From Gilliamella apis (GTDB lineage Bacteria > Pseudomonadota > Gammaproteobacteria > Enterobacterales > Orbaceae), in contig NZ_CP132381.1 of NCBI RefSeq assembly GCF_030758615.1, positions 2,294,001 to 2,358,000 of the forward strand: a stretch of 64,000 bases of DNA, read 5' to 3'. Below are positions 49,474 through 59,058 of this stretch, piece by piece (position 1 is the first letter of the stretch; each line of letters starts with the position of its first letter). Made by a program: the position numbers and the translations under genes. Below the pieces are notes generated by a model. It did not search any database. It worked only from the letters and a program-made list of their open reading frames with translations, and was not told the DNA's origin.

Positions 49474-49484
49474 CTTGCTATAAT
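49474..49484 (+). promoter_or_regulatory. Extended -10 promoter element before pheA
   Basis: TTGCTATAAT contains TGnTATAAT, an extended -10. RNA would start near 49491, leaving a leader of only about 20 nt, too short for the pheL attenuator of E. coli. Confidence 0.5.
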
Positions 49485-49510
49485 ATTGCCATCTATTTCT
49501 TATTATATTA

Positions 49511-50668
49511 ATGAATATGACTACCAATCCTTTATTGCCTTTACGCGAAAAAATTAACCGACTCGATCAAAAATTAATTGAAATCCTTGCTGAAAGACGT
49601 CAAGTTTCAACCGAAGTTATTCAAACTAAAATAGCGGCTAACATACCTTTACGTGATTTAGCTCGTGAACGCTCACTCATTAAGGCATTAATCGAACAAG
49701 GTAAACAATACAATCTTGATGATATTTTAATTAAGCGCCTGTATCAAATTATTATTGAAGATTCAGTGCTACTACAACAGAAACTTTTACAAGAAAAATT
49801 GAATCAAGGGGCTATTTCCTCAGCAAATATTGCCTTTTTAGGACCCAAAGGATCATATTCACATTCAGCAGCCCGCCGTTATGCGAGTACCCACTTTGAT
49901 CAGTTAACTGAATCAAGCTGCAGTACGTTTAAAGATGTGTTTGAAAAGATCGAGTCAAAAGTTGTTGATTATGGAATTTTGCCGATAGAGAATTCTAGTT
50001 CCGGCTCTATCAATGAAGTTTATGATTTGTTACAAAAAACCAATTTACATATTATTGGTGAACTATCATTACCGATTGATCACTGCGTTTTAGCCATTCC
50101 TAGTGCTAAACTTGAGCAAATAGATACCATTTATAGCCACCCGCAACCTTTCCAACAATGCAGTAATTTCCTAGAAAATTATCCACATTGGAAAATTGTT
50201 TATTGTGATAGCACTTCATCAGCAATGGAAACTGTTGCTAAATTAAATCAACCTAATATTGCTGCTATGGGTAACAAAGACGGGGGTGAATTATACGGTT
50301 TACAGGTTCTTGAGCACAATTTTGCTAATCAAAAAGAGAATATTACCCGTTTTATTGTTTTAGCGCGCGATCCAATCGAAGTTTCCGAACAAATTCCAGC
50401 TAAAACCACGATCTTAATGAAAACTGGCCAACAAGCAGGTGCTCTAGTTGATGCCCTATCCGTTTTACGTAATCATAATATTGTTATGACAAAACTTGAA
50501 TCACGACCTATCCATGGTACACCATGGGAAGAGATGTTTTATATTGATCTACAAGGTAATGTTCATGATTATGAAATGCAAGTCGCGCTTAAAGAATTAG
50601 CTGCAATCACTTTATATACCAAAGTACTTGGCTGTTATCCTAGTGATTCAATTACCGCTATTATGTAA
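49511..50668 (+). CDS. pheA: PheA, chorismate mutase/prephenate dehydratase (P-protein)
   Basis: 385 residues in three domains: AroQ chorismate mutase (about 1-95, [21 protein letters not shown]), prephenate dehydratase (about 105-290, [18 protein letters not shown] and the [10 protein letters not shown] block with TRF) and a C-terminal ACT domain for phenylalanine inhibition ([32 protein letters not shown]). Commits chorismate to phenylalanine. No leader peptide with phenylalanine codons precedes it. Its stop overlaps the mutY start. Confidence 0.97.
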   Translation: MNMTTNPLLPLREKINRLDQKLIEILAERRQVSTEVIQTKIAANIPLRDLARERSLIKALIEQGKQYNLDDILIKRLYQIIIEDSVLLQQKLLQEKLNQGAISSANIAFLGPKGSYSHSAARRYASTHFDQLTESSCSTFKDVFEKIESKVVDYGILPIENSSSGSINEVYDLLQKTNLHIIGELSLPIDHCVLAIPSAKLEQIDTIYSHPQPFQQCSNFLENYPHWKIVYCDSTSSAMETVAKLNQPNIAAMGNKDGGELYGLQVLEHNFANQKENITRFIVLARDPIEVSEQIPAKTTILMKTGQQAGALVDALSVLRNHNIVMTKLESRPIHGTPWEEMFYIDLQGNVHDYEMQVALKELAAITLYTKVLGCYPSDSITAIM

Positions 50669-51714
50669 TGACTAGCATGACAAAAAATTTTGCAAATGCT
50701 GTACTTGATTGGTATGAACAGTACGGTAGAAAATCACTACCATGGCAAATTGAAAAAAGCCCCTATCATGTTTGGTTATCCGAAGTCATGTTACAGCAGA
50801 CACAGGTAGCAACGGTTATTCCATACTTTAAGCGTTTTATTGCACAATTTCCTAAAATTACTGATTTAGCTAAAGCGCCAATTGACGACATATTACATCT
50901 TTGGACGGGGCTAGGTTATTATGCTAGGGCACGCAATTTACATAAAGCAGCACAGGTTATCGCTGAAAATTTTGATGGCAAATTTCCAACTAAATTTGAG
51001 GATGTGATTGCCTTGCCGGGAGTTGGGCGTTCAACCGCTGGTGCCATTCTATCTCTATCACAAAATCAACATTACCCGATACTTGATGGCAATGTTAAGC
51101 GAGTTTTAACCCGATCTTTTGCAATAGAAGGTTGGCCAGGGAATAAAATTGTTGAGAATCAACTTTGGCAATTAAGTGAACAAGTGACACCTAAACATAA
51201 CGTTGCAAAATTTAATCAAGCAATGATGGATATTGGCGCAATGGTCTGTACACGTTCGAAACCAAAATGCAATTTGTGCCCATTAAACTATTCATGCCTT
51301 GCTTATCAGAATGACAGTTGGCAACAATATCCAACCAAAAAACCTAAAAAATCTATACCTGAAAAAATGGCCTATTTTCTAATTCTTGAACATAATAAAG
51401 CTATTTGGCTAGAAAAAAGACCTCCGGCTGGGATTTGGGGGGGTTTATATTGTTTACCACAATTCTCAAGCGAGCAAGCATTAACTGACTGGCTGGAAAA
51501 GCATGGTATTGAATCCAGCAAATCTAAACAGTTAATAGCCTTTCGTCATACGTTTAGCCATTTTCACTTAGATATTATCCCAATTTACTGTGAGATAAAA
51601 AATAACACTAAGTGTTTGGAAGATTCAAATGGTTATTGGTATAAACTTAACTCGGAGAATACCAAAATTGGCTTAGCTACGCCTGTTTATAATTTATTGA
51701 ATCAATTAGCTTAA
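50668..51714 (+). CDS. mutY: Adenine DNA glycosylase MutY
   Basis: 348 residues. The HhH-GPD glycosylase domain has [20 protein letters not shown] with catalytic Glu, the hairpin [13 protein letters not shown] and catalytic Asp in [12 protein letters not shown]. The iron-sulfur cluster ligands follow ([17 protein letters not shown]), and a NUDIX-like C-terminal domain recognises 8-oxoG. It removes adenine mispaired with 8-oxoguanine. Translationally coupled to pheA (1-nt overlap), an unusual partner. Confidence 0.96.
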   Translation: MTSMTKNFANAVLDWYEQYGRKSLPWQIEKSPYHVWLSEVMLQQTQVATVIPYFKRFIAQFPKITDLAKAPIDDILHLWTGLGYYARARNLHKAAQVIAENFDGKFPTKFEDVIALPGVGRSTAGAILSLSQNQHYPILDGNVKRVLTRSFAIEGWPGNKIVENQLWQLSEQVTPKHNVAKFNQAMMDIGAMVCTRSKPKCNLCPLNYSCLAYQNDSWQQYPTKKPKKSIPEKMAYFLILEHNKAIWLEKRPPAGIWGGLYCLPQFSSEQALTDWLEKHGIESSKSKQLIAFRHTFSHFHLDIIPIYCEIKNNTKCLEDSNGYWYKLNSENTKIGLATPVYNLLNQLA

Positions 51715-51788
51715 ACACAAGTATTTAACAGTATCTAATAAACTTTTGATATATAATTAGTCATTATTTATTTTCTTATCTTTTTACT

Positions 51789-52985
51789 ATGAGTAGCAAA
51801 CAATCCCAAGGGCTATCTGCGTGGTTAGTTTTTTTGATGGCTTTTGCCATTGGCATTACAGTTGCCAGTAATTATTATGCACAACCGCTATTACATTCAA
51901 TAACTGATGATTTACATATTGCAGTTAAACATGCAGGTTTAATCATTATGGCCGCTCAATTTAGTTATGCTGTTGGTTTACTATTTATCACCCCACTCGG
52001 AGATAAAATTGAACGTAAACAGCTAATACTTACATTAATGATATTATCAATCTGTGGACTAATAATTAGTGCGATATCAAAGAATTTATGGATGTTGGTA
52101 TTAGGTACTGCAATGACAGGCCTATTTTCGACCGTTGCCCAAGTACTCATTCCTTTTGCTGCAACGCTATCACGTCCTGAACATCGAGGTAAAATTGTCG
52201 GCACACTAATGAGCGGTATGTTACTTGGTATTCTACTAGGTAGAACATTTGCGGGTTTTGTTTCATCAATAGCCGATTGGCATTATGTTTATTGGATTGC
52301 CTCGTCAATTATGACCTTAGTCACTTTATTACTTTGGTTATCATTACCAACTTATAAAAACAACATCGACATTAACTATTTCCAACTGTTATTGTCAATT
52401 GGTTCATTGTACAAACAAGAAGCTGTTTTACGCATCAGGTCATTGTTAGCGATTATTTCCTTTGCTTTATTTTCATTATTATGGACACCGCTGGCCTTCT
52501 TATTAAGTGATGCTCCTTATCATTATTCTGACTTTATTATTGGTTTGTTCGGTTTGGCTGGCGCAGCAGGCGCATTAGGATCACCCATAGTCGGCAAATT
52601 ATCAGATCAAGGAAAAGGCTGGTTAGCCACTTCCATTGGTTTGACATTATTACTTGCTGCTTGGCTACCGCTTTCTATTGCCAAGTATTCTCTCGTGGCC
52701 TTAATTTTTGGTGTAATCTTATTAGATTTTGCTGTGCAAGTTACCCATGTATCCAATATGAATGCTATTTATCAAATTCGTCCAGAAGCACGTAGCCGTA
52801 TGAATACTGGTTACATGGTCAGTTATTTTATCGGTGGTATGTTAGGCTCTATTGCTTCTACTTACTTGTATAGCAATTATGGTTGGATAGCAATAATTAT
52901 TTCCGGAACCGTTTTAGGACTCTTAGGTATACTCTGTTGGGTCTATTATCTTAGAACCGTTCACCATCCTAAACATAAGGCTTAA
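51789..52985 (+). CDS. MFS transporter, DHA1-like exporter
   Basis: 398 residues, 12 predicted spans. N-terminal ASNYYAQPLLHSITDDL and the motif A loop LGDKIERKQLILTLM are typical of the arabinose-efflux/drug-proton antiporter group. Substrate unknown. Followed by a half copy of the AAAAACCCC... palindrome element (TTTTGAGGAACGGGGTTTTT) at 52998, which alone cannot fold into a terminator. Confidence 0.86.
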   Translation: MSSKQSQGLSAWLVFLMAFAIGITVASNYYAQPLLHSITDDLHIAVKHAGLIIMAAQFSYAVGLLFITPLGDKIERKQLILTLMILSICGLIISAISKNLWMLVLGTAMTGLFSTVAQVLIPFAATLSRPEHRGKIVGTLMSGMLLGILLGRTFAGFVSSIADWHYVYWIASSIMTLVTLLLWLSLPTYKNNIDINYFQLLLSIGSLYKQEAVLRIRSLLAIISFALFSLLWTPLAFLLSDAPYHYSDFIIGLFGLAGAAGALGSPIVGKLSDQGKGWLATSIGLTLLLAAWLPLSIAKYSLVALIFGVILLDFAVQVTHVSNMNAIYQIRPEARSRMNTGYMVSYFIGGMLGSIASTYLYSNYGWIAIIISGTVLGLLGILCWVYYLRTVHHPKHKA

Positions 52986-52995
52986 TTAAACTAAA

Positions 52996-53018
52996 AATTT
53001 TGAGGAACGGGGTTTTTA
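52996..53018. repeat. Half copy of the palindrome element
   Basis: TTTTGAGGAACGGGGTTTTT is identical to the right arm of the palindrome at 23870-23909, with no left arm nearby. Confidence 0.8.
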
Positions 53019-53119
53019 ACCATTATCCTCTTTAAGTTTCAGATATTAAACACCATATATTATTTATCTGTTAATATAACTAGTTAGTATTTGAACCATT
53101 ATTAAAACAGGAGTTACTT

Positions 53120-54160
53120 ATGGCAAAAATATCTTATCTTAATACGCCATTTAAAGTAAAAAATTTATCACTCAAAAATCGCATCGTTATGCCACCAATG
53201 TGTCAATATCAAGCAAAAGATGGGTTAGCTAATGATTGGCACTTTGTTCATTACGTTTCTCGGGCGATTGGTGGTGTCGGCTTAATTATTTTAGAAATGA
53301 CCAATGTAGCGCCTAATGGGCGAATCACACCTAACTGTTTGGGATTATGGAATGATAAACAACGCGATCAACTGAAAGGTATTGTCGATGCTGTTCATGC
53401 ACAAAATGGTAAAATAGCTATTCAAATTGCCCATGCTGGTCGAAAAGCTTTAGGTGAGTCTGATGTGGTTTCATGTTCTGCAACCCGCTATGATGGCAAT
53501 GTCGAAGCTAATCCGGAATGGCAATACCAAATGCCAAGAGAATTAACCAAAGATGAAATTATCGACATCATCGAAAAATTTAAACAATCAACGAAACGAG
53601 CAGTGGAAGCAGGTTTTGATGCCATTGAATTACATGGTGCTCATGGTTATTTAATTCACCAATTCTGTTCGCCAAAAACGAATTTAAGAACCGATGAATA
53701 TGGTCAAGATAAATTATTATTCGCTGAACAAGTTATTAAAGCTGCAAAATCTGTTATGCCAAAAGATATGCCATTAATTGTGCGCTTTTCGGCTAAAGAA
53801 TACGGTACTAACGGTTATGATATTGATTATGGCTGCCAAATTGCCAAACGATTAGCTCAAGCTGGTGCCGATGTTTTAGATGTTAGTGGTGGTGGAGATG
53901 GAAAACTGGATCCAGAACACACACCTGATTTTCATGCTGGTTACCAAGTTTATCTAGCCCGAGCAATTAGACAGGTAACCGATTTACCGATTATCACTGT
54001 TGGTATGCTTGAAGATCCTTATGTTGCCGATTATGTGCTAAGCACTGGGGATGCTGATTTAGTTGGAATTGGTCGAGGTTTATTGAAAGATCCTTATTGG
54101 CCGTTACGAATTCCATCGTCACCATTTATACCAACTTCTTATCAAATATCTTTCAAATAA
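53120..54160 (+). CDS. Old yellow enzyme family NADPH dehydrogenase (NamA/YqjM-like)
   Basis: 346 residues, FMN-binding barrel. KNRIVMPPMCQYQAKDG near the start (with the cysteine typical of the YqjM class), IQIAHAGRKA, ELHGAHGYLIHQFCSPKTNLRTDEYG, and the phosphate-binding VGIGRGLLKDPYWPLR. The class reduces activated alkenes with NADPH, and the natural substrate is unclear. A Shine-Dalgarno AGGAG precedes the ATG. Confidence 0.92.
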   Translation: MAKISYLNTPFKVKNLSLKNRIVMPPMCQYQAKDGLANDWHFVHYVSRAIGGVGLIILEMTNVAPNGRITPNCLGLWNDKQRDQLKGIVDAVHAQNGKIAIQIAHAGRKALGESDVVSCSATRYDGNVEANPEWQYQMPRELTKDEIIDIIEKFKQSTKRAVEAGFDAIELHGAHGYLIHQFCSPKTNLRTDEYGQDKLLFAEQVIKAAKSVMPKDMPLIVRFSAKEYGTNGYDIDYGCQIAKRLAQAGADVLDVSGGGDGKLDPEHTPDFHAGYQVYLARAIRQVTDLPIITVGMLEDPYVADYVLSTGDADLVGIGRGLLKDPYWPLRIPSSPFIPTSYQISFK

Positions 54161-54203
54161 TAGCTACTCATCCTGTGTTCACAAATACAGGATGAGTAAT
54201 AGA

Positions 54204-55388
54204 TTAAATTTGCATGGCGTATTTGATCAACTGTTTCTTTATTGGTGAAAAGTTGTCAATAGCATTCATACCAACCGTCCTAACCATCTTTTTAAAGGTA
54301 TTATCGCCATTAAACATATCTTGAATCGTCCGCATAGCTGTTAGCATCACTAATGCATCTTTACGACGAGTAAATTGGAATGATTTTAAGTTTTCCATTA
54401 AACCAATATCTTTTTTCTCATCAATAAGCCTTTTGATAGTAGCCACCAACAATGCAGAATCTTGAAAACCTAAATTAACGCCTTGTCCTGCTAATGGATG
54501 AATAGTATGAGCAGCATCACCAATTAAGGCTAATCGGTGTTTAATAAATTGTTTGGCAAAACGAGCTTTTAATGGAAAGACCATTCGTGGATTAACCAAC
54601 TGACATTGCCCTACTTTATCACCGGCTAATTTGAACAATTCGTGGCAAAAATCGGATTCTGTCAGCGATGTTAAAATTTCTGCTTGTGCAGGTTTAGTTG
54701 ACCATACCAAACAGCTTTTATTAGCTTGCCAAAGTGGTAAAAATGCAACAATACCATTCGGGTAAAAAATCTGTCTGGCGCATGCTTGATGAGGGTATTG
54801 TGTTTCAACAGTAGTAATCACTGCGTGGTGAAGATAATTACGCTCAAATACTGATATTTTTTCATGTCTACGTAACCAAGAATGAGCACCATCAGCACCA
54901 ATAATTAATTTAGCTTGTAAAGTCGTATTATCTGCTAAGGTCAAAAAGGCATAATCATCAGTATAATTATTATCTATAGCCACCTGATTGAAAATAGTAA
55001 TATTATCTGTTGCTGCCGCAAGTTGATACAAATGGTAAGCGATGAGATTATTTTCTATAATATAGCCGAGATTTTCATAACCATAATCTTTAGCATGAGC
55101 CGAAAGATGAGCTAAACCATTCTTTTCCCAGACACCAATTTCACTAAATGAATGAACTCGATTGCTAGCACAAAGATCATGCCAAATACCAATTTGAGAA
55201 AAATATCTCTGGCTGGCACCATTTATCGCCGACGCTCTTATACCTATGTCATCAAACTTAAAATCTTGCCATTCATCAACTTTAGTATCAATAATGGCTA
55301 CCGTTATATCGTATCTGCTTAATGCACAGGCTGTAGCCAAACCGACTAACCCACCACCAACAATGGCGACATCGAATTGCGTTTTCAT
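54204..55388 (-). CDS. ubiF: UbiF/UbiI/UbiH-family ubiquinone hydroxylase, probably UbiF
   Basis: 394 residues, FAD monooxygenase. Dinucleotide loop VAIVGGGLVGLATACAL, the DG motif in KLIIGADGAHSWLRR, and LIGDAAHTIHPLAGQGVNLGFQD. The C-terminal end LIKYAMQI parallels E. coli UbiF (LKYALGL). UbiF hydroxylates C6 of demethoxyubiquinone. Assignment within the family rests on overall likeness, so UbiI remains possible. Transcribed with tatA upstream. Confidence 0.85.
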   Translation of the reverse strand: MKTQFDVAIVGGGLVGLATACALSRYDITVAIIDTKVDEWQDFKFDDIGIRASAINGASQRYFSQIGIWHDLCASNRVHSFSEIGVWEKNGLAHLSAHAKDYGYENLGYIIENNLIAYHLYQLAAATDNITIFNQVAIDNNYTDDYAFLTLADNTTLQAKLIIGADGAHSWLRRHEKISVFERNYLHHAVITTVETQYPHQACARQIFYPNGIVAFLPLWQANKSCLVWSTKPAQAEILTSLTESDFCHELFKLAGDKVGQCQLVNPRMVFPLKARFAKQFIKHRLALIGDAAHTIHPLAGQGVNLGFQDSALLVATIKRLIDEKKDIGLMENLKSFQFTRRKDALVMLTAMRTIQDMFNGDNTFKKMVRTVGMNAIDNFSPIKKQLIKYAMQI

Positions 55389-55400
55389 ATCAATATTTTG

Positions 55401-55577
55401 TTATTGCTTATCAAGCTTATTATCATTTTTGGTTTCAACTTCATCATCATTCATTGCTTTTTTGAAACCTTTTAATGCTGAGCCAAGATCAGAACCTAAA
55501 TTGCGTAATTTTTTGGTTCCAAAAATTAACACAACTACAGCTAGAAAGACCAAAAGATGTGGGATGCTAAATGACAT
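55401..55577 (-). CDS. tatA: TatA/TatE, Sec-independent translocase subunit
   Basis: 58 residues. [20 protein letters not shown] is the single N-terminal span, followed by the hinge [20 protein letters not shown], the amphipathic helix of TatA, and an acidic tail. It forms the pore of the Tat export system. No tatB or tatC is adjacent, so it is either an isolated TatA or a TatE-like copy. AGAGG lies before the ATG at 55575-55577. Confidence 0.88.
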   Translation of the reverse strand: MSFSIPHLLVFLAVVVLIFGTKKLRNLGSDLGSALKGFKKAMNDDEVETKNDNKLDKQ

Positions 55578-55711
55578 AATTAAAACCTCTTTTAAAGATA
55601 TATCTCTATTTGGACTCTGTTACTCAGCAAATAGATTTTAAATAATGGAATTAATTATACTCTTTTTAAGCTGGGATTTCATGACAAGTTAAATTTAAAT
55701 AAAAAAAAGAC

Positions 55712-55732
55712 CTGCATAAAAATTATGCAGGC
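55712..55732. other. Hairpin with A/T tract
   Basis: CCTGCAT-aaaaatt-ATGCAGG. On the minus strand it is followed by TCTTTTTTTT, a good terminator layout, yet I see no leftward gene to its right. On the plus strand it lies just before a small ORF. Confidence 0.5.
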
Positions 55733-55768
55733 CAACATGAAATATAAGGAATATAAGGAAAGAAAACA

Positions 55769-55924
55769 ATGAAAAATCCTTACGCAGCTTATTATCCATT
55801 TTTTTTCGCCTCAGTCAACGTTTTTATTTGGATTTTAGCGAAAATAATCAAATTTACACGAATAATAAATAGCGTTAATAAAATATTAACAAAACAAACA
55901 GAAAATGACACAAATGTAATTTAA
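55769..55924 (+). CDS. Possible 51-residue small membrane protein
   Basis: ATG at 55769 preceded by AAGGA. The reading MKNPYAAYYPFFFASVNV continues into IWILAKIIKFTRIIN and a polar tail. One hydrophobic span with flanking lysines and arginines suggests a small membrane protein. I recognise no family. The window here is very AT-rich, so chance openness must be kept in mind. Confidence 0.35.
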   Translation: MKNPYAAYYPFFFASVNVFIWILAKIIKFTRIINSVNKILTKQTENDTNVI

Positions 55925-56232
55925 GCATATTTATTCAATACTTACTCACTAAAAAAAGCCATTTTTAGCCCATAAATCGGAAAACAACCTCGCGGAAAAA
56001 CAAAGAAATACAACAAAAAAAACAACAAAATAAATTTATTAAAAAAACAAAAAACGTTTGTTTTTATATGAAAATTCAATAAAATAACAAAATATAAAAC
56101 GAACTTTAAAGAATATTCATATTTAAAAACTATAATGTTAAGAATATTCATTTAATCACTTATATAAAACTCATAAAAAATACAATATAATCATAAATCG
56201 GATGAATAAATAAAAACGAGACAAAAATAAAT
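55925..56232. other. Very AT-rich region upstream of the phage-type repressor
   Basis: About 308 bp with long A runs; no credible ORF. It contains the repressor promoter region, with no clear symmetric operator that I could fix. Confidence 0.35.
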
Positions 56233-56916
56233 ATGATTAAAAATAAAAATGTCAAAACTTTTAAAGACAGACTCCATACTTCAATGCAAGGTCTATCTGT
56301 ATCCGCTTTTGCAAAAAAATGTGATATGTCAGAAACAGTAATTCGTGATTATTTGTCAGGAAAAACTTATCCATCATTGACCCGTTTAGAAGTGATTGCC
56401 GAGAAATGTAACGTATCATTTAACTGGTTAGCAACAGGTTATAAGCTAGAAATTTTAAATCCTAAAGATGATGATGAAGTCTATAATGAAAATATCTATC
56501 GTATTCCCGTTTATAAAAAACAGTTACCAACTAAAGAAGAAGCACAAAACCAACGTTATGTTCGCGAAACTCCTCCTGTGATGAATTATCCTGTAATTGA
56601 AGGTTGGGCATCTCATCGCGGTTTAGATATTAAAAAATTAATTCTTTACTGGGCTAAAGGTGATTTGATGGCGCCTGATATCGAAAATAATAACGGCTTA
56701 ATTATTAATACCGATGTAAACGAAATTATTGATGGTGCTATTTATTTATTAGAATATGAAAATTTTACATTATTAAGAAAAATACGCTTAACTCTCGGTA
56801 ATTGGATATTAATCTGTAATAATGATCAATACCCAACAATTGAAGTACCTAAAGCTCATTTTGAAAAATACAACATTGTCGGCAGAGTAGTGCAAGTTAT
56901 CAAAGATGTCTTTTAA
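56233..56916 (+). CDS. Phage-type repressor: HTH plus S24 (LexA/CI-like) domain
   Basis: 227 residues. N-terminal HTH (LSVSAFAKKCDMSETVIRDYLSG) and a C-terminal peptidase S24-like domain (IDGAIYLLEYENFTLLRKIRL). The site where family members have G-D/N-S-M-x-P reads GDLMAPDI here: serine is replaced by leucine, so self-cleavage looks lost. No phage genes lie alongside. Probably a domesticated or remnant repressor controlling genes elsewhere. Confidence 0.8.
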   Translation: MIKNKNVKTFKDRLHTSMQGLSVSAFAKKCDMSETVIRDYLSGKTYPSLTRLEVIAEKCNVSFNWLATGYKLEILNPKDDDEVYNENIYRIPVYKKQLPTKEEAQNQRYVRETPPVMNYPVIEGWASHRGLDIKKLILYWAKGDLMAPDIENNNGLIINTDVNEIIDGAIYLLEYENFTLLRKIRLTLGNWILICNNDQYPTIEVPKAHFEKYNIVGRVVQVIKDVF

Positions 56917-56973
56917 GACAATTATTAGTAATCTAAAATTTTTCAAGATATAATTTATTACATGAGGAAAGTA

Positions 56974-56995
56974 TAAAAACCCCCTTTCCTCAAAA
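56974..56995. repeat. Half copy of the AAAAACCCC...CCTCAAAA element
   Basis: TATAAAAACCCCCTTTCCTCAAAACG, a diverged left arm of the palindrome at 23870. The adjoining AAAACG-tta-CGTTTTT (56991-57006) may end the repressor transcript. Confidence 0.6.
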
Positions 56996-57174
56996 CGTTA
57001 CGTTTTTCATAACACATAACATCAGTTTAATAGGTATATATTCAAGTGATTTTAATTTACTAATTTCAGATTTATGTTTGCAACTACAGCAATAAGTATT
57101 TAGCAACACAAACCTCACTTTTTATATCATTGATAAATTATCAGTGAATAACCTTTTAACTAATTAGGTCAACT

Positions 57175-59009
57175 ATGTATCGATTTTTTGAAAAATTGGT
57201 ATCACCTTATCCCAAAGATGAACCACAACCAATGGCTAAAGATTTTTTTAGCTTTATTTGGCAATCCACTAAAGGAACTCGCTGTTTCTTATTACTATTA
57301 ATAATATTGAGTGCGCTAGCTGGTGCATTTGAGGCATTTTTATATGCAGCACTTGGTAAAGTTGTTGATTGGCTTGCTGCTGCATCACCAAATCAATTTT
57401 GGCAACAAGAAAAAACAACTTTAATCGTATTTGCCATCATTATATTAGCTAGCACGATTATTATTGCCTTACAAACCATCATTAAGCATCAATGCTTAGC
57501 TGGAAATTTTCCAATGCGTTTACGTTGGAATTTGCACAGATTAGTACTAAATCAAAGCATGCGTTTTTTTCAAGATGAATTCGCCGGTAGAATATCAGCA
57601 AAAGTCATGCAAACTGCACTTGCTGTAAGAGATACTTGCTTTTTAGTCGCTGATATCTTTATTTATGTTCTAATTTCATTTATCACCATGGCAACAATCA
57701 TAGGTCAATTAGATCTTTGGTTATTAGTTCCATTTATAGTCTGGTGTTTTTTTTATGGCATTGCTATGTATTACTTCATTCCACGATTAAGTAAAGTAGC
57801 AAGTATGCAAGCAGATGCGCGTTCAACCATGACTGGCCGTGTAACAGATGCTTACACAAATATCATGACGGTAAAACTGTTTTCTCATGCAGGTAATGAG
57901 GCAAAATATGCACAAGAATCGATGGATGAATTTATGGTTACAGTTAATAAGCAAATGCGTTTAGTCAGTAGCTTTGAAATTGTTAATCATTTATTGTCTA
58001 TTTTCCTAGTACTGGGCACTACCGGCTTATCATTATGGTTATGGAGCAATGATTTCGTTGGTGTCGGTGCAATTGCAACCACAACCGCAGTAGCGCTAAG
58101 ATTAAATGGATTTTCACATTGGATTATGTGGGAAATGGCTTCACTATTTGAAAACATTGGCGTAGTTAAAGATGGTATTAATACATTTTCTGCAGCGAAA
58201 ACGGTTGTTGATCAACCAAATGCACCTACACTTAAAGTAACTGAAGGTAAAATTGAATTTAAACAGATAGATTTCAGTTACGATGAAAAACTAAATAATG
58301 CAATTATTGAGAATTTAAATTTAACCATCAAACCTGGGAAAAAATTGGTTTAGTTGGCAGATCTGGAGCTGGCAAATCAACATTAATCAACTTACTGTTG
58401 CGATTTTATGATTTACAACATGGTGAGATCACCATTGATGGTCAGGATATTACTAAAGTAAATCAAGAGAGTTTACGTGCTCAAATTGGTATGGTAACCC
58501 AAGATACGTCGCTGTTACATCGTTCAGTAAGAGACAATTTACTATACGGAAATAATCATGCTACTGAACAAGAGATGATAATCGCTGCCCAAAAAGCCCA
58601 TGCTGACAGTTTTATTGAAGGTTTAGTTGATGCTAATGGTAGAACTGGCTACGATGCTTTTGTTGGTGAACGAGGAATTAAATTATCTGGCGGACAACGT
58701 CAACGGATTGCTATTGCTCGTGTTATTTTAAAAAATGCACCAATACTGTTATTAGATGAAGCTACAAGTGCACTGGATTCTGAAATTGAACAAGCCATCC
58801 AAGAAAGTTTATATACCTTAATGGAAGGTAAAACGGTTATTGCTATTGCCCATCGCTTATCAACGATCGCAGCAATGGATCGATTAATCGTTTTAGATCA
58901 AGGTAAAATCATTGAACAAGGAACACATCAAGAATTACTCAGTAAAAATGGTCTTTATGCACAACTTTGGAAACATCAAAGTGGTGGCTTCCTAGCGGAT
59001 AATTTCTAA
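57175..59009 (+). pseudogene. ABC exporter (MsbA-like half transporter), 1-nt deletion at Walker A
   Basis: The first frame (57175-58353) holds an N-terminal extension and six transmembrane segments, running into IIENLNLTIKPGKKLV and a stop. The rest, from 58354 on in the next frame, is the ATPase: VGRSGAGKST, Q-loop MVTQDTSLLHRSV, signature LSGGQRQRIAIARVIL, ILLLDEATSALD and IAIAHRLSTIAAMD. Adding one A to the A6 run at 58339-58344 gives PGKKIGLVGRSGAGKST and a 611-residue protein, the size of type IV half exporters. Substrate unknown. Broken as written. Confidence 0.88.
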
Positions 59010-59015
59010 CTAAAA

Positions 59016-59046
59016 ATATAAGGGCGATTAAACATCGCCCTTATAC
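59016..59046. terminator. Bidirectional terminator, ABC exporter and dacB
   Basis: ATAAGGGCGAT-taaac-ATCGCCCTTAT, an 11-bp perfect stem between convergent genes. T/A-rich flanks on both sides. Confidence 0.8.
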
Positions 59047-59058
59047 TAATTCTATATA

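Noticed and set aside
52996..53018. Terminator after the DHA1 transporter
   Set aside because: Only one arm of the palindrome is present, so no stem can form.
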